Below, piece after piece: positions 14,853 through 24,160 of a DNA stretch of 64,000 nt. This stretch comes from Arenibacter hampyeongensis. GTDB lineage: Bacteria > Bacteroidota > Bacteroidia > Flavobacteriales > Flavobacteriaceae. The stretch covers positions 1 to 64,000 of the forward strand of contig NZ_PIOB01000005.1 in the NCBI RefSeq assembly GCF_002909255.1. Reading direction: 5' to 3'. Under the pieces are notes generated by a model, which made no database searches, was not told where the DNA came from, and was given only the letters and a program-made list of their open reading frames with translations. Numbering within the stretch: position 1 is the stretch's first letter; each line of letters opens with the position of its first letter. The position numbers were made by a program, and so were the translations under genes.

Positions 14853-17099
14853 CTATTCGATAATAATAGTATGCGTCTCATCTACCTCACGACCAACGAG
14901 CTTCATAAAATACATTCCTTTACCTAAAATGGTTGCATCCACTTTTGGTGGTTCATCGTAATTTTGAAAAGTTCTTGACATTACCCGTTGGCCGTTCAGG
15001 TCATAAATTTCGATTTCCAAACCGTTTGATGAGATGACTGGCTGTCCAATAAGTGATACTTTTTGGACGCTTTGAGCAGGGGCAATGAAAAACTCCCCAG
15101 AAGATGGGTTCGGATAAACGGAATACATATAGCTGCCAGAGGTAACATTCATCACAGTTGCAGCACTCCAACTACTCCATCCACAGGAGTTCTTGATCTT
15201 GGACTTTACATAGACAGTACCCGGGGAGTCGAAAACAATATACTTGTTGGAATTGTTGTCTGGTGTACATGGCATTGGCCCGGTGAAAATAGAATGACTT
15301 GAGGAAATGTCCCATTGCACATCCAAAATGGCACAACGGTCTCCTGGTGGATAACCAACTTGGAATACTACGGGTGTGTTGGCTGGTGTGGTGTTATATG
15401 GATAACTTACTTGAGTATCGTTCCACATTATGATATTACTGGCAGAAGGAGTTCCTACTTGAATATTTTTTGTTACAAATCCCGGAATACAAGAACCAAC
15501 ATTAGTAATTGTGGCCCGAATCCAACCACTACCGCTTCCATTTGCGGAAAAATTACAAGGATTGGAGCCTTGTGCTGAGTTTCTTAAAACATTACCACTA
15601 GTTGTCCATGAAATAGTTGATCCTGGAGGCAAACCCGTAACTGAATATGATGTTGCAGTCGAGCAGAGAAGATTGGGACCAGAAATTGAAGTATTCCTCG
15701 TACAAAGATACATACCATTTACTGTATTGGCCCCTGTATTGTTCGGATCCAACCAAAAGCTTAATCTGCTCGCATTGTTTGGACCGGTCCATGAACTAAA
15801 TAATTTGCCGAAATTAGCTGTGTCTGTATTCGGATTTTCACAATTTGAATTGTTGCAAGTACCAGCACCATAAAGTTGACCTACTATTCTTGACTGATTA
15901 TTAAAAAGCGGAGATCCCGATGAGCCACCTTCAGTAACCGAATGTCCATTTGCAGTCGCAATCCAATTTACCCTCCAAAAATTAGCATTGGGGTAAAGAA
16001 CAGTACCACACCCACCATTTCCATTGAAATTCATACAATTAGAATTTGCAAGAGCAGTGTTATAAGTTGATATTTTCTTTACGTCTCCCATAGGGTGATG
16101 GATGCCAACCCCTGCAGTTGTAGCATTGTTTTGTCTATCCCATCCCGCATAAAAAGCGTTATAAGATGCAGGGGGAATAGATGACAATTCTAACAATGCA
16201 AAATCAGATGCGGCGTTAGTAGCACGTAAATCAGCACTTGAAACCGATTGTGTGACACTTCCATCAATGCCATTGCATGTAGGGCTTTCATAGTTGAAAA
16301 TATATACTGAATTTTGTGCCTCATTTTGATTGCAAATACAATGGTTTGCAGTAAGAATGTATGGGGTGCCATCATTGCTCGTATTATTGACAAGTGCACC
16401 TGAACATAGTCCGGTACCATTAATAATGATTTTTACAACTGAGCGCTTTTCATCTTGCCAGACATTTCCTTCTGCGCAGTTTATATCGACTTGGCAATTA
16501 CCAGAGGCACCGTAATTACCATCCTCCGTACCATAAAGACCATGTGAAATTTTATTGATAATCAAGGGTTCTGAGAATTCTACATCGTAAGGTTCAAAAT
16601 ATTCCACAGTCATAACATCACCCCTAATAGGTTCAGTTGCTAATTGCTTGTTTTTTTTATTGTTCTGTTTAGTAAATGCACCGTCCGATAAATCAGCATT
16701 ATTTCCATACAAAAAAAGGTTTGCACTTTCCGGGAGCTTATAATTTCCAAAGATGACGTTAAGGGATTTTGCACTTGTTGATCTGATTTTTAGGCGGTAA
16801 AGAATTCCGTTTTCAAGGCTATCTTTGGTTGATTCCTTTTGAACATTAATATTTACGTTAAAACCATACGCGAATTGAAATAGAGTTCCATCAATTTCAT
16901 TATTGGCCTTGATTTCGTCTAATCTTTTCTTGTCAAGTTGAGGCATATCAATAATTGTCACCCCCTCCTTCAAAATTTTGGATGTATTTGCTGAACCCAA
17001 CTTTGAACTGATTGGAGTACCTACCCCCTTAATTTGAGCATTAATGCTCAAATTAGATAATACAAAGCAGAGCAGTATCGGTAAAAATGGTTTATTCAT
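14853..17099 (-). CDS. Secreted S1 serine protease (lysyl-endopeptidase-like) with type IX sorting tail
   Basis: A 748-residue exported protease. Order: signal peptide (1-21), N-terminal prodomain (about 22-200), trypsin-like catalytic domain with triad residues His253 (YILTANHC), Asp299 (SDFALLEL) and Ser394 (GGSSGSPLF), then an Ig-like region (about 470-545), a second beta domain, and a type IX secretion tail from YSVYPNPSSGEFF to MKLVGREVDETHTIIIE. The catalytic part resembles Lysobacter/Achromobacter lysyl endopeptidase, with many cysteines (about 203-420) likely in disulfides. Lys-specificity cannot be confirmed from sequence by eye. It starts 12 bp after a small lipoprotein gene, the same layout as the M4 protease locus downstream. 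Confidence 0.93.
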   Translation of the reverse strand: MNKPFLPILLCFVLSNLSINAQIKGVGTPISSKLGSANTSKILKEGVTIIDMPQLDKKRLDEIKANNEIDGTLFQFAYGFNVNINVQKESTKDSLENGILYRLKIRSTSAKSLNVIFGNYKLPESANLFLYGNNADLSDGAFTKQNNKKNKQLATEPIRGDVMTVEYFEPYDVEFSEPLIINKISHGLYGTEDGNYGASGNCQVDINCAEGNVWQDEKRSVVKIIINGTGLCSGALVNNTSNDGTPYILTANHCICNQNEAQNSVYIFNYESPTCNGIDGSVTQSVSSADLRATNAASDFALLELSSIPPASYNAFYAGWDRQNNATTAGVGIHHPMGDVKKISTYNTALANSNCMNFNGNGGCGTVLYPNANFWRVNWIATANGHSVTEGGSSGSPLFNNQSRIVGQLYGAGTCNNSNCENPNTDTANFGKLFSSWTGPNNASRLSFWLDPNNTGANTVNGMYLCTRNTSISGPNLLCSTATSYSVTGLPPGSTISWTTSGNVLRNSAQGSNPCNFSANGSGSGWIRATITNVGSCIPGFVTKNIQVGTPSASNIIMWNDTQVSYPYNTTPANTPVVFQVGYPPGDRCAILDVQWDISSSHSIFTGPMPCTPDNNSNKYIVFDSPGTVYVKSKIKNSCGWSSWSAATVMNVTSGSYMYSVYPNPSSGEFFIAPAQSVQKVSLIGQPVISSNGLEIEIYDLNGQRVMSRTFQNYDEPPKVDATILGKGMYFMKLVGREVDETHTIIIE

Positions 17100-17111
17100 T
17101 ATGTTGGTCTA

Positions 17112-17561
17112 TTATTGCCTGCTAAAAGTGAATTTAAAGTCGCTTCCTGACAAAATCAATTCTTTTTGAAAATAACTGAACTTGTTTACCTTATTGAGGT
17201 GTTCCAAAAGTAAATTGTCAATTTGTTGTTGTTCCTCATCGAGCGTTGTCGCCTCTGTATATTCGTGGTAATCACTTATGTTGATTTGATTTCCATTGAT
17301 CACGTATTTACCTTTAGCAATATTAACTCCTGTATTCAGCTGAAGGGAACTAGAATTCAAAAAATTAAGCATATAAGAGGTTTCATCTGAGTAACTTGAT
17401 TCTGAAATTTTAATTTTTGTTTTATTTGATTCAACACTGACTAGCTTCCAAGTTGAATTAAAAACATCAACGGCTTGATTGTCATCATTGTTACTACAGG
17501 CAAAAGTGGCCATGTAGAAACAGATCAACATTAATTTTTTCAATGATATGTACATAAGCAT
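17112..17561 (-). CDS. Small lipoprotein, lipocalin-like, upstream of the S1 protease
   Basis: A 149-residue lipoprotein; the lipobox is at Cys22 (MATFAC), followed by SNNDDNQ. The mature domain starts VFNSTWKLVSVESNKTKIKI, like lipocalin/META-type small proteins, and continues as beta strands (YVINGNQINIS) to a final strand LSGSDFKFTFSRQ. It has no catalytic residues. It is not obviously homologous in detail to the lipoprotein at 13752-14162, but has the same size, anchor, fold type and position upstream of a type IX-secreted protease (12-bp gap). Co-transcription is likely; a regulatory or inhibitory role on the protease is only inferred. Confidence 0.68.
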   Translation of the reverse strand: MLMYISLKKLMLICFYMATFACSNNDDNQAVDVFNSTWKLVSVESNKTKIKISESSYSDETSYMLNFLNSSSLQLNTGVNIAKGKYVINGNQINISDYHEYTEATTLDEEQQQIDNLLLEHLNKVNKFSYFQKELILSGSDFKFTFSRQ

Positions 17562-18323
17562 TTAATTAAAGTTTTAAGATTTTTCTACTGCCTCAAATGT
17601 AATGCTATCTCAATATATCCGACGGATATCATAAAAAAAGCGTCAACGATATTGATATAAATTTAAGATTATTTTTGTAATAAAAAACATACGTATTTTA
17701 AAATATATTCGTACTTAGATTACCCTTATTCATATACTGTGAAGATGAAGAATATATGTAAAGGTTGCGTTTATAATTTTAGCCGATTATATTATCGGAA
17801 TGTTGGGATAATTACACTTGAATAAATTAACGTTTGGAATTCCAAATTAAAATATCAAAAGCATAAACAAAATATTAGCAATAATCTAATCGCATTTATT
17901 GAGATTCTCCAAGGGGTCAAGAGGTTCCTTAAACCGCCCGTAAAGAGAGCGAAAGAATAAAGTTGGTGTTGTACCAAAAATGGTTCTTTTTATAGGACCT
18001 TTATAAGATTAAACTAACCGGCAGGAAAGACCGCTCAGGACAGGAAAAAAGACACAGGGACATCAAAAGATAATCCAGGTCAGACCGGTAAAAGGGATCG
18101 CCCGCCAATTCATGGAACCTGCCGAATTTCGAATTACATCCCAAAAACTCTATTTCTCCAAAAAATCTCCATCGTAAAGGAAAACTAGATCAAGTACAGT
18201 CTACAGTCTTTCATATTGTGCTCTCTCTGGTATTTTCGGGAAAGGCAATACCCACGACATGGAATCTTAGTCATTGTCTTTAATGTTTTTTTTAAATCAA
18301 TCATTATTTTCTTTTACATGAAT
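17562..18323. other. Intergenic region with repeat copy D
   Basis: No gene is visible in this 762-bp stretch. It is very AT-rich up to 17,900, then holds copy D of the dispersed element (17924-17999). From about 18,000 to 18,250 the composition is less AT-rich but every frame is broken by stops. Confidence 0.55.
17924..17999 (+). repeat. 75-bp dispersed palindromic element, copy D
   Basis: Left end gttccttaaaccgcccg, core GCGAAAGAATAAAGTTGG (17949-17966) followed by TGTTGTACCAAAAATGG, right end CTTTTTATAGGACC. It matches copies B and E closely in the core. Confidence 0.7.
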
Positions 18324-19931
18324 TCATTCTTTCTGTGGTTTGCTGATTTTATCTAGCTCTTTTGATATGGCAATCGCTTCTTCAACAACTTCATCAGGAT
18401 AGCCGTTGATTTGCAATATCCTTATTGCGTTTCTGTTCCTTAGTTTACCTTCTCTGAGTTTGTAATCAAAATCTACAGTTTTTTCGTTTACCATTTCGCT
18501 AAAATGAAACAATTCATATTCTTTTGAAAGCATCTCGGTCAGCTCTATATCATGGGTAGAAACAAAAACTACATTTCCATTTTTCGACAAAGATGACAAA
18601 ACGGCCTTACCTGCTGAAATCCGCTCCACAGTATTTGTGCCTTTAAAAATTTCATCTAAAAGAAAAAAGTTAGTTATTCCATTTTCACTTTCAGCAATCA
18701 TTTCCTTAATTGTTAGCACTTCTTCGAAATAGTAACTTTTGTCGTTCAAAAGGTCGTCACTTATCCTAATTGCAGAAAATACTCTGGCCAGCGGAAAGCT
18801 AAAAGATTTAGCAAAGCAAGTGTTAATACTCAACCCTGTAATTAGGTTCAATCCGATCGTTCGAATAAATGACGTTTTACCGGCCATATTAGAACCCGTA
18901 AGGAGAACCGATTTCTTGGACACTTCAAGGCTATTTGTAATGCAATTTACTATTAGGGGATGATATATTTCCAAGGCCTTGATGCTCTTGTTGTTATCAT
19001 CGATTTCAGGGATACAGAAATTTTCAAGCCCCTTTCTCAAAGAGGCTATTGAGATTAACATATCTATGCGGCCAACAAACTCAAATATGTTTGCCATTTC
19101 CTGCCTTTTCGTATTTAATCTATTTAAAATTCCAAATAACAATAAGGGTTCTAAAAGGAATAAGATTTTGAAAAGCTCTAAAAATGTCCAAGCTATGGAT
19201 TCAAATTCTCCCTGAAGCTTCGTCTCTAATTTCAAAAAGGACATCCTATTTTTAACTTGACCTATAGCTTTTATGGATACCGATAGATTTGGATCTATTT
19301 TTTTTAGTTTTCCAATGGTATGCAAGTATGATGCAATACTATTTAATCTCAAAAGCTGGGGGATGGAGTCTATTATTTGCAATAAATTTTGTTTGTTCCA
19401 AAGATGGATTACAAAATTAATCACAAACACTCCAATTAAAACTAACAGGAATCTGGGATCAAAAAAGAGCAATATAAGTGACAATAAGCTCGTAAATGTC
19501 AATAATTTAACTGCAAAGAACCATTTTGGAGGCTTTGGATGCTCTTTTTGGAAAAGAGTGGATATTCGGTAAACATCATATTTTGATAGCTTTTCTAACT
19601 CTTTTTGAATTGTAACTCTCAAATCCGAATCTTTGGAGAGTGCCCCGATAATCTCTTCATTTATTTCGGTATTTTGAGGGTCTACCTCAATAGTCCTGAG
19701 ATTATTGTAAAGGTACTGCTGACCTACCTTTGAAGTTGTCCTGTCCAGAAACATAAATAATTCTTCAAAATCCAAATCATTACATGTCTTGTCTGATATA
19801 ACTTGAAAGGCATTGGAATTATCCTTATTCTTGAAGTAGTTATCGATTAATTTAAAGTCAAAGGAATCTTTCTTTAATTTTCCAAATGATGTTTTGAATT
19901 TTTCAGTTTGCTTCTTTTTTTTCCTGAACAT
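18324..19931 (-). CDS. Membrane-associated MutS-family ATPase
   Basis: A 535-residue protein with the MutS C-terminal ATPase: Walker A TGSNMAGKT (345-353), a YYFEEVLTIKEM signature (about 400-411), Walker B FFLLDEIFKGTN (422-433) and the switch STHD with His460. It lacks the MutS mismatch-recognition and connector domains. Instead it has hydrophobic membrane segments at about 138-178 and 249-270. This short, membrane-bound MutS-like architecture is widespread in Bacteroidetes but functionally uncharacterised; it should not be taken as the mismatch-repair MutS. The gene is monocistronic between a protease locus and an alpha/beta hydrolase gene. ATP hydrolysis is likely; the substrate is unknown. 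Confidence 0.88.
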   Translation of the reverse strand: MFRKKKKQTEKFKTSFGKLKKDSFDFKLIDNYFKNKDNSNAFQVISDKTCNDLDFEELFMFLDRTTSKVGQQYLYNNLRTIEVDPQNTEINEEIIGALSKDSDLRVTIQKELEKLSKYDVYRISTLFQKEHPKPPKWFFAVKLLTFTSLLSLILLFFDPRFLLVLIGVFVINFVIHLWNKQNLLQIIDSIPQLLRLNSIASYLHTIGKLKKIDPNLSVSIKAIGQVKNRMSFLKLETKLQGEFESIAWTFLELFKILFLLEPLLLFGILNRLNTKRQEMANIFEFVGRIDMLISIASLRKGLENFCIPEIDDNNKSIKALEIYHPLIVNCITNSLEVSKKSVLLTGSNMAGKTSFIRTIGLNLITGLSINTCFAKSFSFPLARVFSAIRISDDLLNDKSYYFEEVLTIKEMIAESENGITNFFLLDEIFKGTNTVERISAGKAVLSSLSKNGNVVFVSTHDIELTEMLSKEYELFHFSEMVNEKTVDFDYKLREGKLRNRNAIRILQINGYPDEVVEEAIAISKELDKISKPQKE

Positions 19932-20056
19932 CTACAAGGTTAGGGAATTAATATTCAAATAATTAGTGCTTTTTTTGAAATATGTAACAATGGAGATCAT
20001 TTTAACATATTTTCCTCATGCGTTGAAAATGTTGATTAACATTAATGGCAGGGCAA

Positions 20057-21463
20057 CTATTGTACCTGTTTTAATATCCAATTGGCTATCTCTTCCAGTG
20101 CTACTGGTGAAAACGTTTCCTCAATGGTTCCATACTCACTGGGAGCGCCTGTTTCGCATTCTTGAAATAAATGATTTAAATTGGGAAACTCTACCACAGT
20201 TACCTTCCTATTTCCATGTTTTTTCAACGCATAATCTATTGCCATTAAATTCTCTTTGGGAGGTACTTGTAAATCTTTCTCTCCATTTACAGCTAACACT
20301 GCACAGTCCACTTTTGCCAATACAAGGGCAGGATCATGTCTTAAAAAATAAACCATCCAGGGGGTGGCCATAAAATCTATCTGCATTGAAATAAACTGCT
20401 CATCACTTATTCCCTGAGGCAACAATGTCTTGGATGCCGTATTCTGAAATTCCTCTTTCAGGTACGTTCTTAAGTCATCTTTTAATGTTTGAAGGTCTTC
20501 CGATGCTATGGTCATGGCAATCATTTTGTCCCTGATTTCACCAGATTTTTTTATTTTTGCTTCGGATATCCCCGATGCTTTTTCAATTAATCTTCCTTGT
20601 AAGGATAATAACTTACCTCCCGAGATTCCTGGCCCTGCCAATAAAACAATAAAATCTATGTCTTTAGATTCTGCAGCTACCATGGGCGCAATCATCCCGC
20701 CCTCGCTATGACCCACCAAACCGATTTTGGTGACATCGATTTCGTTTCTGGTTTTTAAGAAGGCTACTGCGCTCCTTACATCGGACGCAAAATCGATAGA
20801 AGTCGCACTTGCAAAATCGCCGGTAGATTGCCCAATACCTCTGTCGTCAAACCTCAAAACACCTATTCCATTTCTGGTTAAATAATCAGATATAATGAGG
20901 AAGGGCCTATGTCCTACGATTTCTTCATTCCTATCTTGCGGGCCACTTCCTGTTATTAAAACCACCACAGGATGCTTCCCCACTTTTTTTGGCATGGTTA
21001 AGGTCCCAGCCAAAGTTATGTTTGCCTCGATATTTTGGAAACTTACATCTTCAGTGTAATATGGATATGGCTTCTTAGGTTCTTGAGGCCTGTTTGCGGT
21101 AGTTTTATCAATCTTATCCCTTGAAAATTCCAATGGCAGGCTCATTCCGCCCTGTATAAAAATTCCTTTAAATGTATCGTCCGCAAACTCCCCGGTGTAT
21201 TGAATTCCCAGATTGGCCACTGTTATTTTTAAGGTAGTATTCTCAAAGGATGTAGCATCTACAGGAATACCAAAGGCACCTTGGTCCGGACTGTCCAAGG
21301 TAGAAGTAAAACCATTAGCTGTTTTGGTAATATTTATGGCCAACCTTAATGGAGATCCTGGAATATGTAGAAGTCCGTTCCATTGACCGGTTATATCTTG
21401 CCCAAATGCTGTCAGCGATAATGACAAAGTTATAATGGTTATAAGTGCTCTTAGTTTCTTCAT
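20057..21463 (-). CDS. Secreted alpha/beta hydrolase
   Basis: A 468-residue exported hydrolase with signal peptide MKKLRALITIITLSLSLTAFGQ. Residues about 23-120 form a small N-terminal beta domain (DITGQWNGLLHIPG). From about 140 on it has an alpha/beta-hydrolase fold: an oxyanion-side motif LITGSGPQDRNE (about 169-180), nucleophile elbow G-H-S253-E-G-G, acid in NGEKDLQVPP and His in PNLNHLFQ. Such proteins are esterases or acyl-transfer hydrolases; the substrate is not predictable. It lies 55 bp downstream of a sigma factor/membrane protein gene pair on the same strand and is probably part of that transcript. Confidence 0.9.
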   Translation of the reverse strand: MKKLRALITIITLSLSLTAFGQDITGQWNGLLHIPGSPLRLAINITKTANGFTSTLDSPDQGAFGIPVDATSFENTTLKITVANLGIQYTGEFADDTFKGIFIQGGMSLPLEFSRDKIDKTTANRPQEPKKPYPYYTEDVSFQNIEANITLAGTLTMPKKVGKHPVVVLITGSGPQDRNEEIVGHRPFLIISDYLTRNGIGVLRFDDRGIGQSTGDFASATSIDFASDVRSAVAFLKTRNEIDVTKIGLVGHSEGGMIAPMVAAESKDIDFIVLLAGPGISGGKLLSLQGRLIEKASGISEAKIKKSGEIRDKMIAMTIASEDLQTLKDDLRTYLKEEFQNTASKTLLPQGISDEQFISMQIDFMATPWMVYFLRHDPALVLAKVDCAVLAVNGEKDLQVPPKENLMAIDYALKKHGNRKVTVVEFPNLNHLFQECETGAPSEYGTIEETFSPVALEEIANWILKQVQ

Positions 21464-21518
21464 TTCAAGTGAATATTAGATTTGTTTATAAGAATAAAAA
21501 AAATATTATCAATGGACC

Positions 21519-22109
21519 TTACTCCTCCAATACTTGAATAAGTTCGTCAATTTTTTTTAATCTAGGGGCGAATTCTTTTTTGACCGCTCTTTTATTCAAA
21601 AAGTGAGCTAGGATGGCTATTACTACGAATGCTAAAGCAGTAATAATAATTATTTTACGTTTTTCTGGAATGTGGATAAATCCCATTAAGATTAGAATAA
21701 AACCAGGAAACACGGGTAGGATATACCAATAAAGTACTGTGTCCAATAACTTTTTTTGGGCATTTAGATAATCCTTGGTTTTATATAAATAGTCAATATA
21801 AGTTTCTGTAAAGTCCGTTGGTTTATATTTTTTTGCACTTTTTAATCGAATAAGTATATAAATCACCGCGATGACTACCCAAATCGATCCAATCTTCGAA
21901 ATTGTAAAGGGTACATGGTAAGTAATGAATAAAAATGCGGGAATGGTTATAATAGCTGCTATTGTCTCCCGTATGATCATGTACTTCCATGATCTTTGTA
22001 TTCTATCTAAGCTCGACTTCAGTTCTAGCATCAATTTTGATTTCTCAAATTTTATCCGCTCCTGATTAGGGGAGGACTGCCAAATCTTTATCAATTCATC
22101 TTCTATCAT
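21519..22109 (-). CDS. Four-helix membrane protein, probable anti-sigma partner
   Basis: A 196-residue protein with a cytoplasmic N-terminus of about 40 residues (MIEDELIKIWQSSPNQERIKFEKSKLM) and four hydrophobic segments at about 45-63, 72-88, 123-143 and 151-168. The gene overlaps the preceding sigma-factor gene by 4 bp (ATGA), so the two are translationally coupled. That coupling and the cytoplasmic leader suggest it holds the sigma factor at the membrane, as anti-sigma factors do. The sequence shows no zinc-binding anti-sigma motif, so this is an inference from context. Confidence 0.65.
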   Translation of the reverse strand: MIEDELIKIWQSSPNQERIKFEKSKLMLELKSSLDRIQRSWKYMIIRETIAAIITIPAFLFITYHVPFTISKIGSIWVVIAVIYILIRLKSAKKYKPTDFTETYIDYLYKTKDYLNAQKKLLDTVLYWYILPVFPGFILILMGFIHIPEKRKIIIITALAFVVIAILAHFLNKRAVKKEFAPRLKKIDELIQVLEE

Positions 22110-22612
22110 GACGCCTGGTTTATACAGTTCAACAATTTCTTCTTAATTCTTTTTACCTTAACGGCAACGGTATTTTCCGTTAGACCCAATATGCCTGATA
22201 TCTCTTTATAGGGCAGTTCTTCCAAATAGAGCGTAATGACCGCCTTGTCAACCTCGTTAAGTTCTTTGATACAATTTCTAAGTTGTGCCAGTTGTTCGTT
22301 CTGTTCATTAGTTTCTTTTTCCGATGCAAGGTTGGTAATAGCTATACCATCCAAATAAAGGAATCGCTTTTGCTTCTTGATATCCTTGGAACGAAAACGA
22401 AGACAAACATTAAGAGCAATGCGGAATATCCAGGTAGACAGTAAGGAGTTGGACTTAAAATTCGGCATTGATTGCCAGATATGGATCAATACCTCTTGGA
22501 AAAGATCTTTGGTGTCTTCGGCATCTTTGGCGTAAACAGAACAAATTCTAAGAAGCTTTTGCTGATTTTGTTCCAATGCATCTAGAAAGGTGTTTTCAAT
22601 TTCTTTGCCCAT
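22106..22612 (-). CDS. ECF-type RNA polymerase sigma factor
   Basis: A 168-residue sigma factor of the ECF group. Region 2 (about 15-80) contains DAEDTKDLFQEVLIHIWQSMPNFKSNSLLSTWIFRIALNVCLRF; region 4 (about 105-160) contains the helix-turn-helix LYLEELPYKEISGILGLTENTVAVKVKRIKKKL. It has no regions 1 or 3. The following gene, overlapping by 4 bp, encodes a four-helix membrane protein that may act as its anti-sigma factor, and the third gene of the operon is a secreted hydrolase. Its target promoters are not identifiable here. Confidence 0.92.
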   Translation of the reverse strand: MGKEIENTFLDALEQNQQKLLRICSVYAKDAEDTKDLFQEVLIHIWQSMPNFKSNSLLSTWIFRIALNVCLRFRSKDIKKQKRFLYLDGIAITNLASEKETNEQNEQLAQLRNCIKELNEVDKAVITLYLEELPYKEISGILGLTENTVAVKVKRIKKKLLNCINQAS

Positions 22613-23090
22613 ACTTATGTCTTGTCTCTAATATATTAGTTACAAGAGCTTTAAAAATATGACAACTTATCCGATATTTTTTTAGATGTAGGGTAAATAT
22701 GGTATAGTAGTTTGGTACAATGGCTGTAATTCCAAAAAAAAACTGGTGTTTTTATTTAAGTATCTGATTTTGGGCAGTCTTATAAAACGGCCAATAAAAG
22801 TGCGAATGAATAAAGTTGGTGCAGTATCAAAAATGGTTCGTTTATGGGACAATAATTATAAATAACATTTCCTTCATACATATTTAGCAGGTGTGGCTCC
22901 TTCCACTACATTGTTCTACCTTTCTTATGAGTTTCAATTAGATTTAAACAGTTTAAATCAAATATAAGTATACGGGACCTGTATCTGCAGAACTACAAGA
23001 AACTACAGTTGCAAGCCCGGATTACCAGCTAATCGGTCGATTCAAAAAAATTATTATAATTTGCAAGATGTAGTTCGTGGGGTGGATACG
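22613..23090. other. Intergenic region with repeat copy E
   Basis: No gene is supported in this 478-bp stretch. It holds copy E of the 75-bp element at 22777-22850; the rest is AT-rich. Confidence 0.6.
22777..22850 (+). repeat. 75-bp dispersed palindromic element, copy E
   Basis: Left end GTCTTATAAAACGGCC, core GTGCGAATGAATAAAGTTGG (22799-22818), right end TTTATGGGAC. Its ends are inverted copies of one another, and the core is identical to that of copy B. Confidence 0.72.
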
Positions 23091-24056
23091 TTACTTGCGG
23101 TATTTACTAAGGTACAAATTCCTTATGTTTTCATAGGGTATGTTAGCAGCCTGCTGGGTTTTCAAGTCTTCCGATGCATAATACTCCTTGAAAGAGCCTT
23201 TTTCCGAATTTATTTTGAAGGTTATATACTTCTCTACAAACTTGTAAAATTCTATACTATTAGTGTTCCAGTTTTTCAAGATCGAAATCTCATAACAATC
23301 CGTATATAGTTTAGGTAAACTTTTTGATTTAAAGTCTTTTGCTAAATTTTCAGAATACACATATTCATACCAGTTGAGAAACTGATTTAATGATCCTAAT
23401 TCAATTTCAGTTCCGATATAATTTTTAAATCTTGTGGATGCATTTTGAGGTATTTTATCGGATGCATACATTTTCATTTTTTCTTTTGCTAAATGTATCA
23501 ATTCAAATGCTTCTTTCGGATTTAGCTTTTTGAAGCCTCCATCAATTCTTAATTCCTCATCAAACTCTTCATTACCGACTTTTACATAAAAGTCTCTAAG
23601 GAATTGCTGAGTGTCACCATTAGTACTTCCATAGATAATGGAATCTTTAGACCAATCATTAGACCAATCATTTTTAATCCAGTTTATAGAAATGGAGTTT
23701 CCTGGATCAGTGTATAAATAAACACCATTAGAATAATAATTACTGCAAAAAGAAAAATAGTAGGCTTCCGGATGATCCTTTAAGAACTTAACAATGGGTG
23801 GAGTTGCCTTTGTTGTAGATAGATAAAGTAACTTAGGCAGTTCTTGCCTTAATGCATAAGAAAAGGATTTATCATCTTGAATGTTTATAGAGTCAATGAT
23901 TAAATTTCCGTCATTATTTGTAAAATAGTTAAGGTCATAAATGTATATGTGATCTGTAGAATCTGGGTAGAATACACCAGAAATTTGTACATTTTTAGGC
24001 TCTGCGCAAGCTGTAAGAACTAGCAGTAAGTAGAAATATAGATGATAATTTTTCAT
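23091..24056 (-). CDS. Hypothetical lipoprotein
   Basis: A 321-residue lipoprotein from the ATG at 24056; an upstream ATG at 24101 would put 15 residues before the signal peptide. The lipobox is LLLVLTAC with Cys17. The first 100 residues of the mature part (VQISGVFYPDSTDHIYIYDL, ISINWIKNDWS) are reminiscent of the beta N-terminal domain (DUF4369-like) found before thioredoxin domains in Bacteroidetes TlpA-like proteins. The rest is helical, and no CxxC thioredoxin motif follows, so any thioredoxin domain is absent. A 12-bp tandem duplication (23647-23670) duplicates N-D-W-S in the protein. Function unknown. Confidence 0.72.
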   Translation of the reverse strand: MKNYHLYFYLLLVLTACAEPKNVQISGVFYPDSTDHIYIYDLNYFTNNDGNLIIDSINIQDDKSFSYALRQELPKLLYLSTTKATPPIVKFLKDHPEAYYFSFCSNYYSNGVYLYTDPGNSISINWIKNDWSNDWSKDSIIYGSTNGDTQQFLRDFYVKVGNEEFDEELRIDGGFKKLNPKEAFELIHLAKEKMKMYASDKIPQNASTRFKNYIGTEIELGSLNQFLNWYEYVYSENLAKDFKSKSLPKLYTDCYEISILKNWNTNSIEFYKFVEKYITFKINSEKGSFKEYYASEDLKTQQAANIPYENIRNLYLSKYRK

Positions 24057-24160
24057 ATGTGCAGTATTTCTAATTACCGCCAAAGGTAGCTGTATGATCA
24101 TTTATCATATATCTACTATTCTAACACTTCCAAATTAATGTTTTTTCGTGAATAAAAATA

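Noticed and set aside
18324-19931. Mismatch-repair MutS
   Set aside because: The mismatch-recognition and connector domains are absent and membrane segments are present.
19966-20373. Plus-strand frame of 135 codons
   Set aside because: It is mostly antisense to the alpha/beta hydrolase, whose nucleophile and other motifs are unambiguous.
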